DNA of 33,777 nucleotides from Micavibrio sp. UBA1672 (GCA_002320665.1 DCKO01000089.1:7575-41351); one strand, 5' to 3'. Counted from the first letter of the stretch, positions 1-8,948 are shown. Program-made: numbers and translations. The notes: a model not told the origin generated them from the sequence alone.

Positions 1-50
1 ACCGCCCTTTCACGGCGGCAACACGGGTTCGAATCCCGTACGGGATGCCA
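1..50 (+). tRNA. tRNA-Glu(UUC), 3' part (5' half outside the window)
   Basis: The first 50 bases fold as the 3' part of a tRNA: anticodon stem CCGCC/GGCGG (2-6 and 14-18) around loop CTTTCAC, with anticodon TTC at 9-11. A T arm ACGGG/CCCGT (23-27 and 35-39) encloses TTCGAAT, followed by the 3' acceptor strand, discriminator G47 and an encoded CCA (48-50). The anticodon gives glutamate. The 5' half (acceptor strand and D arm) lies upstream of the window, so this is a truncated view of a probably intact gene. It is the integration target of the element(s) that follow. Confidence 0.93.
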
Positions 51-1514
51 ATTTTGATAAAATGCCAAATCTGCGAACAGGTTAAATGGCGTATTCAAGG
101 CATAGCGCAGCTTTCCACCTTCCAATTCCAAGTTCGAAAATACGTATCCCATTAACTGGCGTTTTTCATCAAGATTCGAACTTTCAAAAATATCCCATGC
201 TTTCGATGCCAGTGTAACCAGCATAGACAGCGCGATTTTGAACTGGTCATTGCCTTCATGGTGTTGTTCCAGTTCCTTGTTGATTTCAAATTGACGTTGG
301 GTCATGTCTTGATGCTTTTTGTGATATATATCCTTTGTAATACTCTCATCTAGCAAAAGATCGGTCAGCTTATCCAGTTTTTTGGACAGGTCTTCGCTTT
401 CACGGTGCAGGCGTTTAATTGATGTATGGTGAAATTCTTTTTCCAATTCGTGCGTTTGTTTCAAGTGGTTTATGATTTCGGACAGAACATCATCGGGAAT
501 TTGAATTGATCGGAACACGGTTTCAATCTGTTCCATGATTTTTGTTTCGGGCGTAAAGATTTTCTTTTTGGGATTTTCAGGGTCGTGGCTAATCAGATAA
601 ACATATTTACCCTTTTTCAAATCGCTCGTAACTTTGCGCCCTGTGACAGCGCAAGTCATAAGCCCCCTGAATATAAACGGATGCTTTGTTTCTTTCACGG
701 CTTTTGTGCGCCCGTTGCCCAGCCTTATACGTTGGCAGCTATCGAATAGTTCCTTGCTGATAATCGGCGGGTAATTATGCGGGTACTGTTTGCCCTTTAA
801 AAGCATAACCCCGTAATAAAACGGGTTTTGAATAAGCCTGTGCAGAGTTTGCGGTGTAATCGGATTGCCTTTTAACGTCCGAAGCCCCCAGTCTTTCGAT
901 TTGCGCTGTAATTCGGTGAGGGAGCATGTTCCGGTTGCGTATTCCTGAAACAGCCGTTTAACAAGAAATGCGCGTTCCTGATCGACAATAACCGTGCTAC
1001 GGTTGGTTTTGGGGTCTTTAATGCTTAAATAGCCTAGCGGGGCTTTGCTGACCCATTCTCCATGCTCTATTTTGTGATTCATACTGCGAACGGCATCATC
1101 GGTCAGGCGATTGATATATTGTTTTGCCAAAAAGACTTTTGCTTCCCACATAAACATTTCGCCGCCGCCAGCTTTACTGCTCAAAATAAAGCCATCCTGA
1201 ACGAAATGGATTTCAAGGCCGTTATTGATCCGCATATCATCAAGATCAACGGCATCGCGGAAATTGCGCGTTACACGGTCAACATTCTGACAGAGCAAGA
1301 CAGGCATTTCTTTCTGGTTTTTCAGGAAGGTCAGGACTTCTTCGAATTTCTTGCGGATTTTTGTTCCGGCACTTTCGGAAAAGGAAAATTCCTTGATAAC
1401 TTCAAAACCTTTCTTTTCGGCATATTCACGAAGTTTCTGGGTCTGGGCAGGCAGGGAATGACCAAAATCTTCCTGATCCTTTGTGGACACACGGGCGAGT
1501 ATTACAGCTTTCAT
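1..1514 (-). CDS. Large serine recombinase (site-specific integrase); 3' end open, antisense to tRNA-Glu
   Basis: The minus-strand frame from ATG 1512-1514 is open to the window edge, at least 504 codons. An AAGG ribosome site lies about 8 bases upstream of the ATG. The N-terminus MKAVILARVSTKDQ carries the resolvase-type catalytic Ser10, and the motif DRVTRNFRD (about residue 80) fits the resolvase fold. A Recombinase-type middle domain follows, with LGYL and a phrase like RLIQNPFYYGVML. The usual zinc ribbon is degenerate, with only one obvious Cys in GLMTCAVTGRKV. A charged coiled-coil region rich in Glu/Lys/Leu comes after it. Large serine recombinases cut and rejoin DNA at att sites through a phosphoserine link. 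The last in-window codons (WHPVRDSNPCCRRERA) are the antisense of the tRNA, so the natural C-terminus was probably replaced at integration. It is likely the mobility gene of element A. Confidence 0.88.
   Translation of the reverse strand, partial: MKAVILARVSTKDQEDFGHSLPAQTQKLREYAEKKGFEVIKEFSFSESAGTKIRKKFEEVLTFLKNQKEMPVLLCQNVDRVTRNFRDAVDLDDMRINNGLEIHFVQDGFILSSKAGGGEMFMWEAKVFLAKQYINRLTDDAVRSMNHKIEHGEWVSKAPLGYLSIKDPKTNRSTVIVDQERAFLVKRLFQEYATGTCSLTELQRKSKDWGLRTLKGNPITPQTLHRLIQNPFYYGVMLLKGKQYPHNYPPIISKELFDSCQRIRLGNGRTKAVKETKHPFIFRGLMTCAVTGRKVTSDLKKGKYVYLISHDPENPKKKIFTPETKIMEQIETVFRSIQIPDDVLSEIINHLKQTHELEKEFHHTSIKRLHRESEDLSKKLDKLTDLLLDESITKDIYHKKHQDMTQRQFEINKELEQHHEGNDQFKIALSMLVTLASKAWDIFESSNLDEKRQLMGYVFSNLELEGGKLRYALNTPFNLFADLAFYQNWHPVRDSNPCCRRERA
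7..29 (+). repeat. attL core: direct repeat of the tRNA-Glu anticodon-loop to T-loop segment
   Basis: Bases 7-29 recur exactly at 33755-33777, the last bases of the window, so the shared sequence may continue beyond it. The match starts in the anticodon loop: base 6 (C) and base 33754 (T) differ. Crossover in a tRNA anticodon loop is common for tyrosine integrases. This is read as the left attachment site of the integrated DNA. Confidence 0.85.
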
Positions 1515-1585
1515 TATCGTTACCTTGTTCAATTTCAAGTTCGATAATAAAACATCAAACACGAACCATCAAGGCGGCTATTGTT

Positions 1586-1900
1586 TTATTTTGAAAAATA
1601 CCCGTTATCAGCAAGTCTTTTTCTGGCCTTTTCCAATTCGTCTTTTGTAAACAATGAATGCCATTTGGGATTATCAATAACTACCGCTTCAACGGTCAAA
1701 TCAAGTTTGCCCCTCAAATACAATTCAGTATAACCATCCGATTGTCTGGTGTCGTTGATTAAAATACGTGCCGTTTCCAGTCCGCCATGCGTATGTAACA
1801 TTTCCAGAAATCGCGTAGCATTGTACTTGGCTTCGCTCTTTGCTCTGCGATATATATCCAGCATCGCTTCGTCAAAAGATTTTTCCAAATTTAAAGCCAT
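1586..1900 (-). CDS. Small protein of unknown function downstream of hsdM
   Basis: A 104-aa product starting MALNLEKSFDEAML. I chose ATG 1898-1900 over an upstream in-frame start that would lie inside hsdM: it sits 10 bases after the hsdM stop and has a purine-rich AGGGAA site before it. The protein is soluble, mixed alpha/beta, acidic and basic in turn, with no membrane segment. It ends in a helix, DELEKARKRLADNGYF. Motifs such as THGGLETARILI and NPKWHSLFT suggest a conserved small family that I associate with restriction loci from memory. I cannot name a function. Its position makes it the last gene of the type I restriction-modification operon, before the recombinase gene. Confidence 0.7.
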   Translation of the reverse strand: MALNLEKSFDEAMLDIYRRAKSEAKYNATRFLEMLHTHGGLETARILINDTRQSDGYTELYLRGKLDLTVEAVVIDNPKWHSLFTKDELEKARKRLADNGYFSK

Positions 1901-1910
1901 CCCGATTCCC

Positions 1911-3554
1911 TTACTTGTCACTCTTCCCGATATACAAACGCAGCAATTTAAGCTCATCAAGAAATGTATTATGTAGTTCCGTGGCCTTCACAATATCTTT
2001 CTCTAAACGCTCCAATTCAGCGTTTACATCTTCCAAAACAATTTCTTTTTCTGCTTCGGCGGTGCTGATATAGCGGGAAATATTCAAATTATAGTCATGC
2101 TTTTTTGCAATTTCTTCCAGAGACACACGTTTGGAATAGCGATCTTCTTCCTTGCGGAATTGATAGGTTTCAATAATTTTTTTGATATGACCGCGTGAAA
2201 GTTGGTTTTGCCGTTTACCCTTATCGAAATGCTCGCTGGCATTGATAAACAAAACATCATCGGGCTTTTTACATTTTTTCAAAACCAGAATACAAACGGG
2301 GATTCCGGTCGAATAAAACAGATTGGCAGGCAGGCCGATCACAGTGTCAATATTGCCATCAATCAAAAGTTTCTTGCGAATGCGCTCTTCCGCGCCGCCA
2401 CGAAACAAAACCCCATGGGGCAGGATAATCGCCATAGTGCCTTCTTGTTTCAAATAATGAAAACCATGCAGCAAAAAGGCGAAATCGGCGGCGGATTTCG
2501 GGGCAAGGCCATAATTCTTAAAGCGGAAATCATCACCCATAGCGTCACTAGGTTCCCAGCGAAGACTAAACGGCGGGTTGGCAACAATCGCATCGAAATA
2601 AGGTTTCTTTGCCGGATTGGCTTCGCGCAGCATATCCCAGTCATTTTCCAGCGTATCCCCGTGAAAAATCTCGAACTCCGTATCCTTCACTCCGTGCAAA
2701 AGCATATTCATCCGCGCCAAGTTATAGGTCGTGATATTCTTTTCCTGCCCGTATATCTTGCCAATCCCGTGATTGCCAAGTTGATTGCGGACATTCAAAA
2801 GCAATGATCCAGAGCCGCAAGCAAAATCCAGAACGCTTTCCAAATGCTTTTTCTTGCCCGTTGTTGGGTCTTGGCTGTCCAGCGTGACAATAGCGGACAA
2901 AATATCCGAAATCTGTTGAGGGGTATAAAACTCGCCTGCCTTTTTTCCTGAACCCGAAGCAAATTGTCCGATCAAATATTCATACGCATCGCCCAGAGTA
3001 TCGCTATCGGTTGAAAACTGCGATAACCCTTTCGCAATTTCTGTGATAACATCGCAGAGCTTGGCATTGCGTTCAGCATTGGTTTTGCCAAGTTTATCGG
3101 ATGTCAGATTGATTTCAGAGAACAACCCCTGAAACGTGCTGGCAAAGGATTCTTCTTCGATATATTTAAAACCTTCATGCAGGGTTTTCAGCACATCCCC
3201 GTCCTGCGTGCGTGCCATTTCGGCGATACTGCTCCAAAGGTGTTGCGGCTCAATGACATAGTGCATTTTACGGCGCATTTGCTCTTCAAACGCCCCCACA
3301 TCATCGGGATTTTCTTTGTACCAAAGTTCTAAAGGGTTCTTTACTTCAAGTTTTTTCAAAATATCGGGAAGTGCATCCGGATAATCAGAGCCGAGTTCTT
3401 TCTTCGCCGCTTCTTCGTAATTATCCGATAAATACCGCAAGAAGATGAATGACAGCATATAATCACGGAAATCATCCGCGTTCATCGCGCCGCGCAGCTT
3501 ATCAGCAATCGCCCAAAGTGTTTGCCCTAATTTTTTTTGCTGTTCTTCGGTCAT
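1911..3554 (-). CDS. hsdM: Type I restriction-modification system, DNA N6-adenine methyltransferase subunit
   Basis: 547 aa, normal length for HsdM. The N-terminal helical HsdM domain (about 1-150, opening MTEEQQKKLGQTLWAIADKL) is followed by the methylase fold. The AdoMet-binding motif I is DFACGSGSLLL (about 243-253) and the amino-methylase motif IV is NPPF (326-329), preceded by YFDAIVA. The segment GEFYTPQQI before motif I is typical of the family. HsdM with HsdS methylates the host at the recognition site, and with HsdR it forms the restriction complex. The start lies 6 bases past the stop of the preceding PrrC-like gene, so the two are translated as one unit. No damage is visible. Confidence 0.97.
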   Translation of the reverse strand: MTEEQQKKLGQTLWAIADKLRGAMNADDFRDYMLSFIFLRYLSDNYEEAAKKELGSDYPDALPDILKKLEVKNPLELWYKENPDDVGAFEEQMRRKMHYVIEPQHLWSSIAEMARTQDGDVLKTLHEGFKYIEEESFASTFQGLFSEINLTSDKLGKTNAERNAKLCDVITEIAKGLSQFSTDSDTLGDAYEYLIGQFASGSGKKAGEFYTPQQISDILSAIVTLDSQDPTTGKKKHLESVLDFACGSGSLLLNVRNQLGNHGIGKIYGQEKNITTYNLARMNMLLHGVKDTEFEIFHGDTLENDWDMLREANPAKKPYFDAIVANPPFSLRWEPSDAMGDDFRFKNYGLAPKSAADFAFLLHGFHYLKQEGTMAIILPHGVLFRGGAEERIRKKLLIDGNIDTVIGLPANLFYSTGIPVCILVLKKCKKPDDVLFINASEHFDKGKRQNQLSRGHIKKIIETYQFRKEEDRYSKRVSLEEIAKKHDYNLNISRYISTAEAEKEIVLEDVNAELERLEKDIVKATELHNTFLDELKLLRLYIGKSDK

Positions 3555-3560
3555 ATCTTT

Positions 3561-4616
3561 TTATCCTGCATGTAATACAAATTTGTATTTGGCTTGAATC
3601 AGTCCAAATATTTCTTTGAAAAGTTTTTCGTTATCATCGCCCAGAGTTTCAGATTCATAATGATAAACATTTTTATGCGATAGCGTGTTCAAAATGCTTG
3701 CCACTCGCCCTTCGTCTTCAATGCCGATCTGGTTAAGAACATATCCCAATTGTCCCACGCCCAAAAAGGACGCGATATTTTCAAGAACCTGACGAAGCAA
3801 AGCAAAATGGAAGGCGAAAAGTTTTTCGTTTACGGCTTTGTCCAGCGTTTGCATAAGGTGTAAATGGTATAGGAAAACATCATTCTTCGGGCTTTCCAAT
3901 GTCAATTCACCGGACTTATTACTTAAAATGAAGAGTTTTGTATTTTTCTTGTATTTGTCTGCCTTCTCACCCTTGGTTAACCAGTTCACAAGAATAGAGA
4001 AAAACCCTATATGATGGGTTGTGATGATGAATTTTCTTTTGTCTTGATGGGCTTCAATCAAATCGAAAAGCGTTGATACAGTCACAAAAATATTATGATC
4101 GTCTAGACTTGAAACCGGATCATCAATAAAAAAGTGCTTAGATTGTATGTCTGCCCACCCCTGAACATCAAACAAAGCTAAATAGAAGCACCAAACAAAG
4201 ATACGTTCTTCACCCCTAGAAATTTTAATATTTTTATCCTTATTATCTGCAAAAAAGAAGGATATAGACTGAATTTCACCATTTGAATCAGCTTCAAACC
4301 TAAAATCATATTTTGGCTTAAAAGGTTCTAATTTTTTAAAAATTTTTTCTTCGGTCAAATTGCTATGATGTTTATTCAGGCTCGATGGATTTACAACCAA
4401 TCTGATATTTTCTTCATCGTTTTCCGTATCATTATCCCAGACAAAAATATCCTCGCTGTAGGCGTTATAATACACGCCGGAATGCTTATCGTCTTCTTTG
4501 GTTGCATCCTTATACGCCACGGAAAGCTGTGTTTTTCCGGTGGCATTAAACGCATAGATCAGAATGATATTTTCTTTTGCGTCTTTAAGAGTTTTTGCAA
4601 TATCTTTGAGTGCCAT
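3561..4616 (-). CDS. PrrC/RloC-like anticodon nuclease candidate (ABC-type ATPase), embedded in the hsd operon
   Basis: 351 aa. The N-terminal part is an ABC-type ATPase: Walker A AFNATGKT (22-29, with Ala in place of the usual first Gly), signature-like KISRGEER (131-138), Walker B FFIDDPVSSLD (162-172) and an H-loop ITTHH (198-202). The C-terminal 100 residues carry R275xxxE279 and H314. This resembles the Arg-Glu-His triad of PrrC (R320, E324, H356 in E. coli PrrC) in order and nearly in spacing (4 and 35 here, 4 and 32 there). Known PrrC proteins are kept silent by the neighbouring type I enzyme and cut tRNA-Lys when phage proteins disable it. The gene sits between hsdS and hsdM with gaps of 11 and 6 bases. 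The nuclease role is inferred; it could be another ABC ATPase of restriction loci. Confidence 0.72.
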   Translation of the reverse strand: MALKDIAKTLKDAKENIILIYAFNATGKTQLSVAYKDATKEDDKHSGVYYNAYSEDIFVWDNDTENDEENIRLVVNPSSLNKHHSNLTEEKIFKKLEPFKPKYDFRFEADSNGEIQSISFFFADNKDKNIKISRGEERIFVWCFYLALFDVQGWADIQSKHFFIDDPVSSLDDHNIFVTVSTLFDLIEAHQDKRKFIITTHHIGFFSILVNWLTKGEKADKYKKNTKLFILSNKSGELTLESPKNDVFLYHLHLMQTLDKAVNEKLFAFHFALLRQVLENIASFLGVGQLGYVLNQIGIEDEGRVASILNTLSHKNVYHYESETLGDDNEKLFKEIFGLIQAKYKFVLHAG

Positions 4617-4627
4617 TATCTTCCCCC

Positions 4628-5962
4628 TTAATCCATATCATCCGCAGAGGGGAAAAGCTGTTGCATCAATCCCTTTTTGTGGTCTTTCAGGGCGTCCAAT
4701 TTTTTCGTGTGCGCGGTAATCAAATCATCAATGGATGACAGACAATCGGCAATACGTTCTTGTTCTGGAATTTCAGGGCAAACGATCAGAATATTTTCAA
4801 GAGTAGTTTTGTTGATAGAGGGAACAGCTCCCCCACAATGGTCAGCCAAATCAATCCGTAACATGGTATAGTAAATAAACAAATCAATCGTTTCGGATTT
4901 AATCCTTTTCAGTCCGGCAACATTATTATCTATTAGGCACGGCTCTGTTGTCATTACGCGTCTGTTTAATCGAATGGCCTCTCCAATTTTTGCAAAAATT
5001 GTTGTGCCTACCGGAATAAGTTTAGCCTTCAATTTTTCGCGTATTGCTTCATCAATGTAATTTGCGGCTTCCTTGATATGGTTTTCGCCTTTTTGAATAG
5101 AATTTGAAATGTCACTAACTTTGTAAAATGGATATTCCGCGTTGATATTCCCTTGGTATTGGGTAGGGAACCCAGAGCCTTGCAAAACTTTTGCAATTTT
5201 TCCAAGCGGTTTTTCTTCCCAATCCCCCGCATCCTGAAATTCGGGGAAGCGGGTGGCGGGGCGGGTTTGACCTTCGGCGGGGAAAAGCTGTTGCATCAAC
5301 CCCTTTTTATGATCCTTTAATGCCTCGACCTTCTTCCCCTGCGCGGTAATCAAATCATCAATGGATGACAGACAATCAGCAATTTTTTGTTGTTCTTCTG
5401 TTATATGCGGAATTGGCAATTTTATGTTAGAAAGACGACCAGCCGAGATGCCTAAAACTTTTGCGCCTTGCGCTTCTTTCTGAATTTGAATGCGGACATT
5501 TCGAGATTTAAACAAATAACCCGCAAAACCAGTAACTAACCTTGGCTTTATCTGTCTGGCTAAAAGCGTATGCAATCCGGCAAGTAGTTTTTCATTATTC
5601 AAATTTACAATTTCGATGCTTTTTCCAATATCATCCATATCTTCTGAGGCATCGGCAAAGATCACATCGCCTTCAAGGCAATAATTTTCTTGCTTAATAT
5701 TTCCGATTTCTTGATCTGGGTTTATAAACGGTACTTTTTCTTTTGTTATGTCGAATAATGTTGAGAATTTCGTATGTATGTCGCCGTAATGAATATTTTT
5801 AACTGTGCCTTTTTCATAGTTTAATTTTTCTCTGGAAAAAGAATTTGTAACTTTGAATGTATAAACCTTTTCTAAAACTGGATAATCCCACGCCCCCGCA
5901 TCCCAAAATTCGGGGAAACGCCGCTTCGGCACGCATGTTTTTTGTTCGCTTGTCTTACTCAT
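4628..5962 (-). CDS. hsdS: Type I restriction-modification system, specificity subunit
   Basis: 444 aa with the classic two-half HsdS design. Each half has a target-recognition domain, opened by RFPEFWDAGAWDYP and RFPEFQDAGDWEEKP, followed by a conserved helical spacer. The spacer is repeated almost word for word: LSSIDDLITAQGKKVEALKD and later LSSIDDLITAHTKKLDALKD, each followed by HKKGLMQQLFP. The two halves define the two half-sites of the bipartite recognition sequence. The start overlaps the end of hsdR by 8 bases. The two recognition domains differ, as expected for an asymmetric site. No truncation is seen. Confidence 0.96.
   Translation of the reverse strand: MSKTSEQKTCVPKRRFPEFWDAGAWDYPVLEKVYTFKVTNSFSREKLNYEKGTVKNIHYGDIHTKFSTLFDITKEKVPFINPDQEIGNIKQENYCLEGDVIFADASEDMDDIGKSIEIVNLNNEKLLAGLHTLLARQIKPRLVTGFAGYLFKSRNVRIQIQKEAQGAKVLGISAGRLSNIKLPIPHITEEQQKIADCLSSIDDLITAQGKKVEALKDHKKGLMQQLFPAEGQTRPATRFPEFQDAGDWEEKPLGKIAKVLQGSGFPTQYQGNINAEYPFYKVSDISNSIQKGENHIKEAANYIDEAIREKLKAKLIPVGTTIFAKIGEAIRLNRRVMTTEPCLIDNNVAGLKRIKSETIDLFIYYTMLRIDLADHCGGAVPSINKTTLENILIVCPEIPEQERIADCLSSIDDLITAHTKKLDALKDHKKGLMQQLFPSADDMD
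4711..4753 (-). repeat. hsdS internal repeat, copy 2 (distal spacer)
   Basis: A 43-bp stretch matches 5341-5383 with a single mismatch. It encodes the start of the conserved helical spacer (LSSIDDLITA and upstream residues) of the second half of HsdS. Near-identical DNA on both sides of the second target-recognition domain would let homologous recombination swap that domain. Confidence 0.88.
5341..5383 (-). repeat. hsdS internal repeat, copy 1 (central spacer)
   Basis: The partner of 4711-4753, 42 of 43 bases identical, lying in the central spacer of hsdS. The similarity continues more loosely into the bases encoding HKKGLMQQLFP (about 4651-4680 and 5280-5310). Confidence 0.88.
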
Positions 5963-8948
5963 AGGCGTTTAACCCCGAAATTTCGCGCCCATTGCTGCGT
6001 TTCTTCAATAGAGGAATAAGATCAGCCATTAAGGCCAGTTCCCTTTGTGCGCGGAGTTTCCAGCCCAATCCAAGCGGGGCAAGAAGGTCGCTTAATTGCT
6101 CCCCGTCAAAGATCATGCGGCGGATGATTGTATCAATGAAGCTTTGCAAGGCGGTGATGTCAATTTCGTGTTTCTTGGCAATGCGCTGTAATTCTTCGGC
6201 GTTCTTTTTCGCCTTGAAGGCTTCGTAACCTTTGCGGATGTCCTTTTCGCTTAAACCCTCACCAACCTTTAACGTGTCAATATAGGCGGTAATATCTTCG
6301 CGCTCATCCATGAATTTTGCATCAGACAGAATAAGCCCGATCAGTTGGTCGCGGCTCATTTTTTGCTTTTCAGGCTTGGCGGACGAATAGCCCGCAATCA
6401 GCCCCATGATATAATCATAATCAATCACGGCGGATGCAAAGAGAACAAATTCAAAATCAAGTTCCTGCACTTCGGGCGCGGTATTTTCTCCGCCTTTATC
6501 TTGCTGTGCTTTCAAACGCTGGGCGGTGTCGATATATACGCCCTTGAACCCTTGAAGCTGTTCTTTCGGGATGACTTGTTCAATGGTTTGTTTGTTGTCT
6601 TCGCTCAGGTCTGTATATTGGTCAAGCTGGGTTTTCAGGCGTTGCACTTCCTTGAACAGATTGACGAACTGGCTACGCGCCGCATCTCCGCGAATATTCG
6701 GCACGTCTTCGGGTTTGCCTTCCAGCCCTTGCGATTGCATAAATTCGTTGAGTTTTTGAACGGCGGTGTCCAGCTTGCCAATGACCACGGGGGCTTTTTC
6801 TACCAGCCAGATTTCTTTTGCATTTTCGCCTTTTTCGCCGGAAAACAATGTGATTGCGTCATTGACTGCATCTTGTTGCTGGCGGAAATCCAGAATATTC
6901 CCGTAAGGCTTTGTGTCGTTCAAAATGCGGTTTGTGCGCGAAAATGCCTGAATAAGCCCATGATATTTGAGTTTTTTATCAACATAGAGCGTGTTCAGGA
7001 ATTTTGAATCGAAGCCCGTGAGAAGCATATCAACGACAATCACAATATCTATTTTCTCTGCATGGGACAGGTCGCAATTTGGATATTGCTGATCCTTGAT
7101 GCGTTTTTGCACGTCCTGATAATATAGATCAAATTCGCCGATGGTGTGATTGGTTTTATACTGCGCGTTATAATCCGCCAGAATAGCTTTCAAGGCGGCT
7201 TTTTTGGCTTCGGGGTCTTTTTTGTTGTCTTCCTGTTCTTGCGGTAAGTCTTCTTGTAATTGCTTTACATCCGTGTTGCCTTCGGCTGGCGGTGAAAATA
7301 CGCAAGCAATGTTTAAGGGGACAAATTCGGCATCATCTTCGCGTTTTTTGTCCTGAATTTCCTTGAAAAGTTCAAAATATTCGATGGCATCATTGATGGA
7401 TGATGTTGCCAAAATTGCATTGAATTTTCGCCCCGCCGTTGCCGCGTCATGCTTTTCCAGTATTGCTTCGATAACGGCTTTCTTTGCAATAGGTTCGCCG
7501 GATTTGGGTTTGTTCTTGCCTTCCGGCTTAAAATAATCAACATGAAAGCGCAGGACGTTGCGATCTTCAATCGCATGGGTGATGGTATAGGGGTGAAGTT
7601 CTTTTTGGAAAATGCTTTCCGTTGTTTTATAGGATGCTTGTTGCCCCTCTATTTGCTGATAGGTGGCGTTTTTCTCAAAGATTGGCGTTCCGGTAAATCC
7701 GAAAAGCTGGGCATTCGGGAAAAATTCTTTGATTGCTTTGTGGTTTTCGCCGAATTGTGAACGGTGACATTCATCGAAAATAAAGACAATGCGCTTATCG
7801 CTCAAAGATTTTAAACGCTCTTTGTATGTCTCTTTCCCTTGCTTTACTTTTCTTTTGTTTCTTTTGCTATTCTCATCAAGTGCCAACCCAAGTTTCTGGA
7901 TTGTGGTCACGATGACCTTATCCGCATAATCTTCCGATAGAAGGCGTTGCACCATGGTTTCAGTATTTGTGTTTTCTTCAACGCAACCTTCCTGAAAGCG
8001 GTTGAACTCTTCGCGTGTTTGGCGGTCAAGGTCTTTGCGGTCAACAACGAACAGGCATTTATCAATATCCGGATTGTCTTTCAAAAGCGTTGATGCCTTG
8101 AACGATGTCAGAGTCTTGCCGCTTCCCGTTGTATGCCAGATATACCCGTTCCCGCAATTTTGATGGATACAATCCACAATCGCTTTGACGGCGTAAATCT
8201 GATAGGGGCGCATCATCAAAAGTTTTTGTTCGCTTGCCACCAAAACCATATAACGGCTTATCATTTGCCCCAGCGTGCATTTCACAAGGAAATGATCGGC
8301 GAAGCTGTCAAGCTGTACGATCTTTTTGTTATCTTTGGATGCAAACTGATAAAGCGGCAAGAAACGCTCATCCGCATCAAAGCTGAAATGCCTGCTATTA
8401 TTATTTGCAAAATACCATGTATCACTTCGATTGCTGACGATGAAAAGCTGCATAAAGCACATCAAGGTTTTGCCATAGCCATTGCCTGCATCGTTTTTGT
8501 AATCAACAATCTGTTGCATCGCTCTGCGGGGGCTTATCGCTAATGTTTTCAATTCGATTTGAACGACTGGAACGCCGTTAATCAGTAGAATAACATCATA
8601 GCGGTGATGGCTGTTATCCGTATTGATGCGAAGCTGATTGATGACCTCAAAAGTGTTTTTACACCAGTCCTTGATATTGACCAACGTATAAAAAAGCGTT
8701 GTTCCGTCATCGCGCTCAAAACTATTGCGTTCGCGCAAAGTGCGGGATGCCGTATATACGTCCGGCGAAATAATGAGTTCCAGCAAGCGTTCAAACTCGC
8801 TATCCGTCAATTTTACATGATTAAGCTCATCAAATTTTTGACGAAAATTTGCTTCCAGTGATGCACGGTCACGAATATCGGGGCGATATGTATATTTTAG
8901 ATCAGTCAGTTTGCTGATTAGGTCTTCTTCTATTTTTTGTTCTGTCAT
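5955..8948 (-). CDS. hsdR: Type I restriction-modification system, endonuclease/translocase subunit
   Basis: 997 aa from ATG 8946-8948 (MTEQKIEEDL). A GTG six codons upstream would add MWIALI, but neither start has a strong ribosome site. The N-terminal PD-(D/E)XK nuclease shows YDVILLINGVPVVQIELK, with D118, E132 and K134 counted from this ATG. The SF2 motor follows: motif I HTTGSGKTLTS (GSGKT about 275-279), DECH box (about 392-395), GFTGTPI, and later DMLLTGFDSKFL and QAFSRTNR. A long helical C-terminal part contacts the methylase. HsdR cleaves unmethylated DNA far from the site after ATP-driven translocation. It is the first gene of the hsd cluster, overlapping hsdS by 8 bases. Length fits family members of about 1000 aa. 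Confidence 0.96.
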   Translation of the reverse strand: MTEQKIEEDLISKLTDLKYTYRPDIRDRASLEANFRQKFDELNHVKLTDSEFERLLELIISPDVYTASRTLRERNSFERDDGTTLFYTLVNIKDWCKNTFEVINQLRINTDNSHHRYDVILLINGVPVVQIELKTLAISPRRAMQQIVDYKNDAGNGYGKTLMCFMQLFIVSNRSDTWYFANNNSRHFSFDADERFLPLYQFASKDNKKIVQLDSFADHFLVKCTLGQMISRYMVLVASEQKLLMMRPYQIYAVKAIVDCIHQNCGNGYIWHTTGSGKTLTSFKASTLLKDNPDIDKCLFVVDRKDLDRQTREEFNRFQEGCVEENTNTETMVQRLLSEDYADKVIVTTIQKLGLALDENSKRNKRKVKQGKETYKERLKSLSDKRIVFIFDECHRSQFGENHKAIKEFFPNAQLFGFTGTPIFEKNATYQQIEGQQASYKTTESIFQKELHPYTITHAIEDRNVLRFHVDYFKPEGKNKPKSGEPIAKKAVIEAILEKHDAATAGRKFNAILATSSINDAIEYFELFKEIQDKKREDDAEFVPLNIACVFSPPAEGNTDVKQLQEDLPQEQEDNKKDPEAKKAALKAILADYNAQYKTNHTIGEFDLYYQDVQKRIKDQQYPNCDLSHAEKIDIVIVVDMLLTGFDSKFLNTLYVDKKLKYHGLIQAFSRTNRILNDTKPYGNILDFRQQQDAVNDAITLFSGEKGENAKEIWLVEKAPVVIGKLDTAVQKLNEFMQSQGLEGKPEDVPNIRGDAARSQFVNLFKEVQRLKTQLDQYTDLSEDNKQTIEQVIPKEQLQGFKGVYIDTAQRLKAQQDKGGENTAPEVQELDFEFVLFASAVIDYDYIMGLIAGYSSAKPEKQKMSRDQLIGLILSDAKFMDEREDITAYIDTLKVGEGLSEKDIRKGYEAFKAKKNAEELQRIAKKHEIDITALQSFIDTIIRRMIFDGEQLSDLLAPLGLGWKLRAQRELALMADLIPLLKKRSNGREISGLNAYE

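Noticed and set aside
1062..1547. Plus-strand ORF of 161 codons
   Set aside because: It lies antisense to the serine recombinase, whose frame has the full catalytic motif and codon logic; the plus-strand product is Phe-rich and motif-free.
2202..2807. Plus-strand ORF of 201 codons
   Set aside because: Antisense to the methylase core of hsdM; no motif of its own.
4711..5383. Possible short CRISPR-like repeat pair
   Set aside because: Only two copies, 630 bases apart and inside the coding sequence of hsdS; they are the known spacer repeats of type I specificity subunits.
6345..7007. Plus-strand ORF of 220 codons
   Set aside because: It is an antisense shadow inside hsdR, which has an unbroken frame with all motor motifs.
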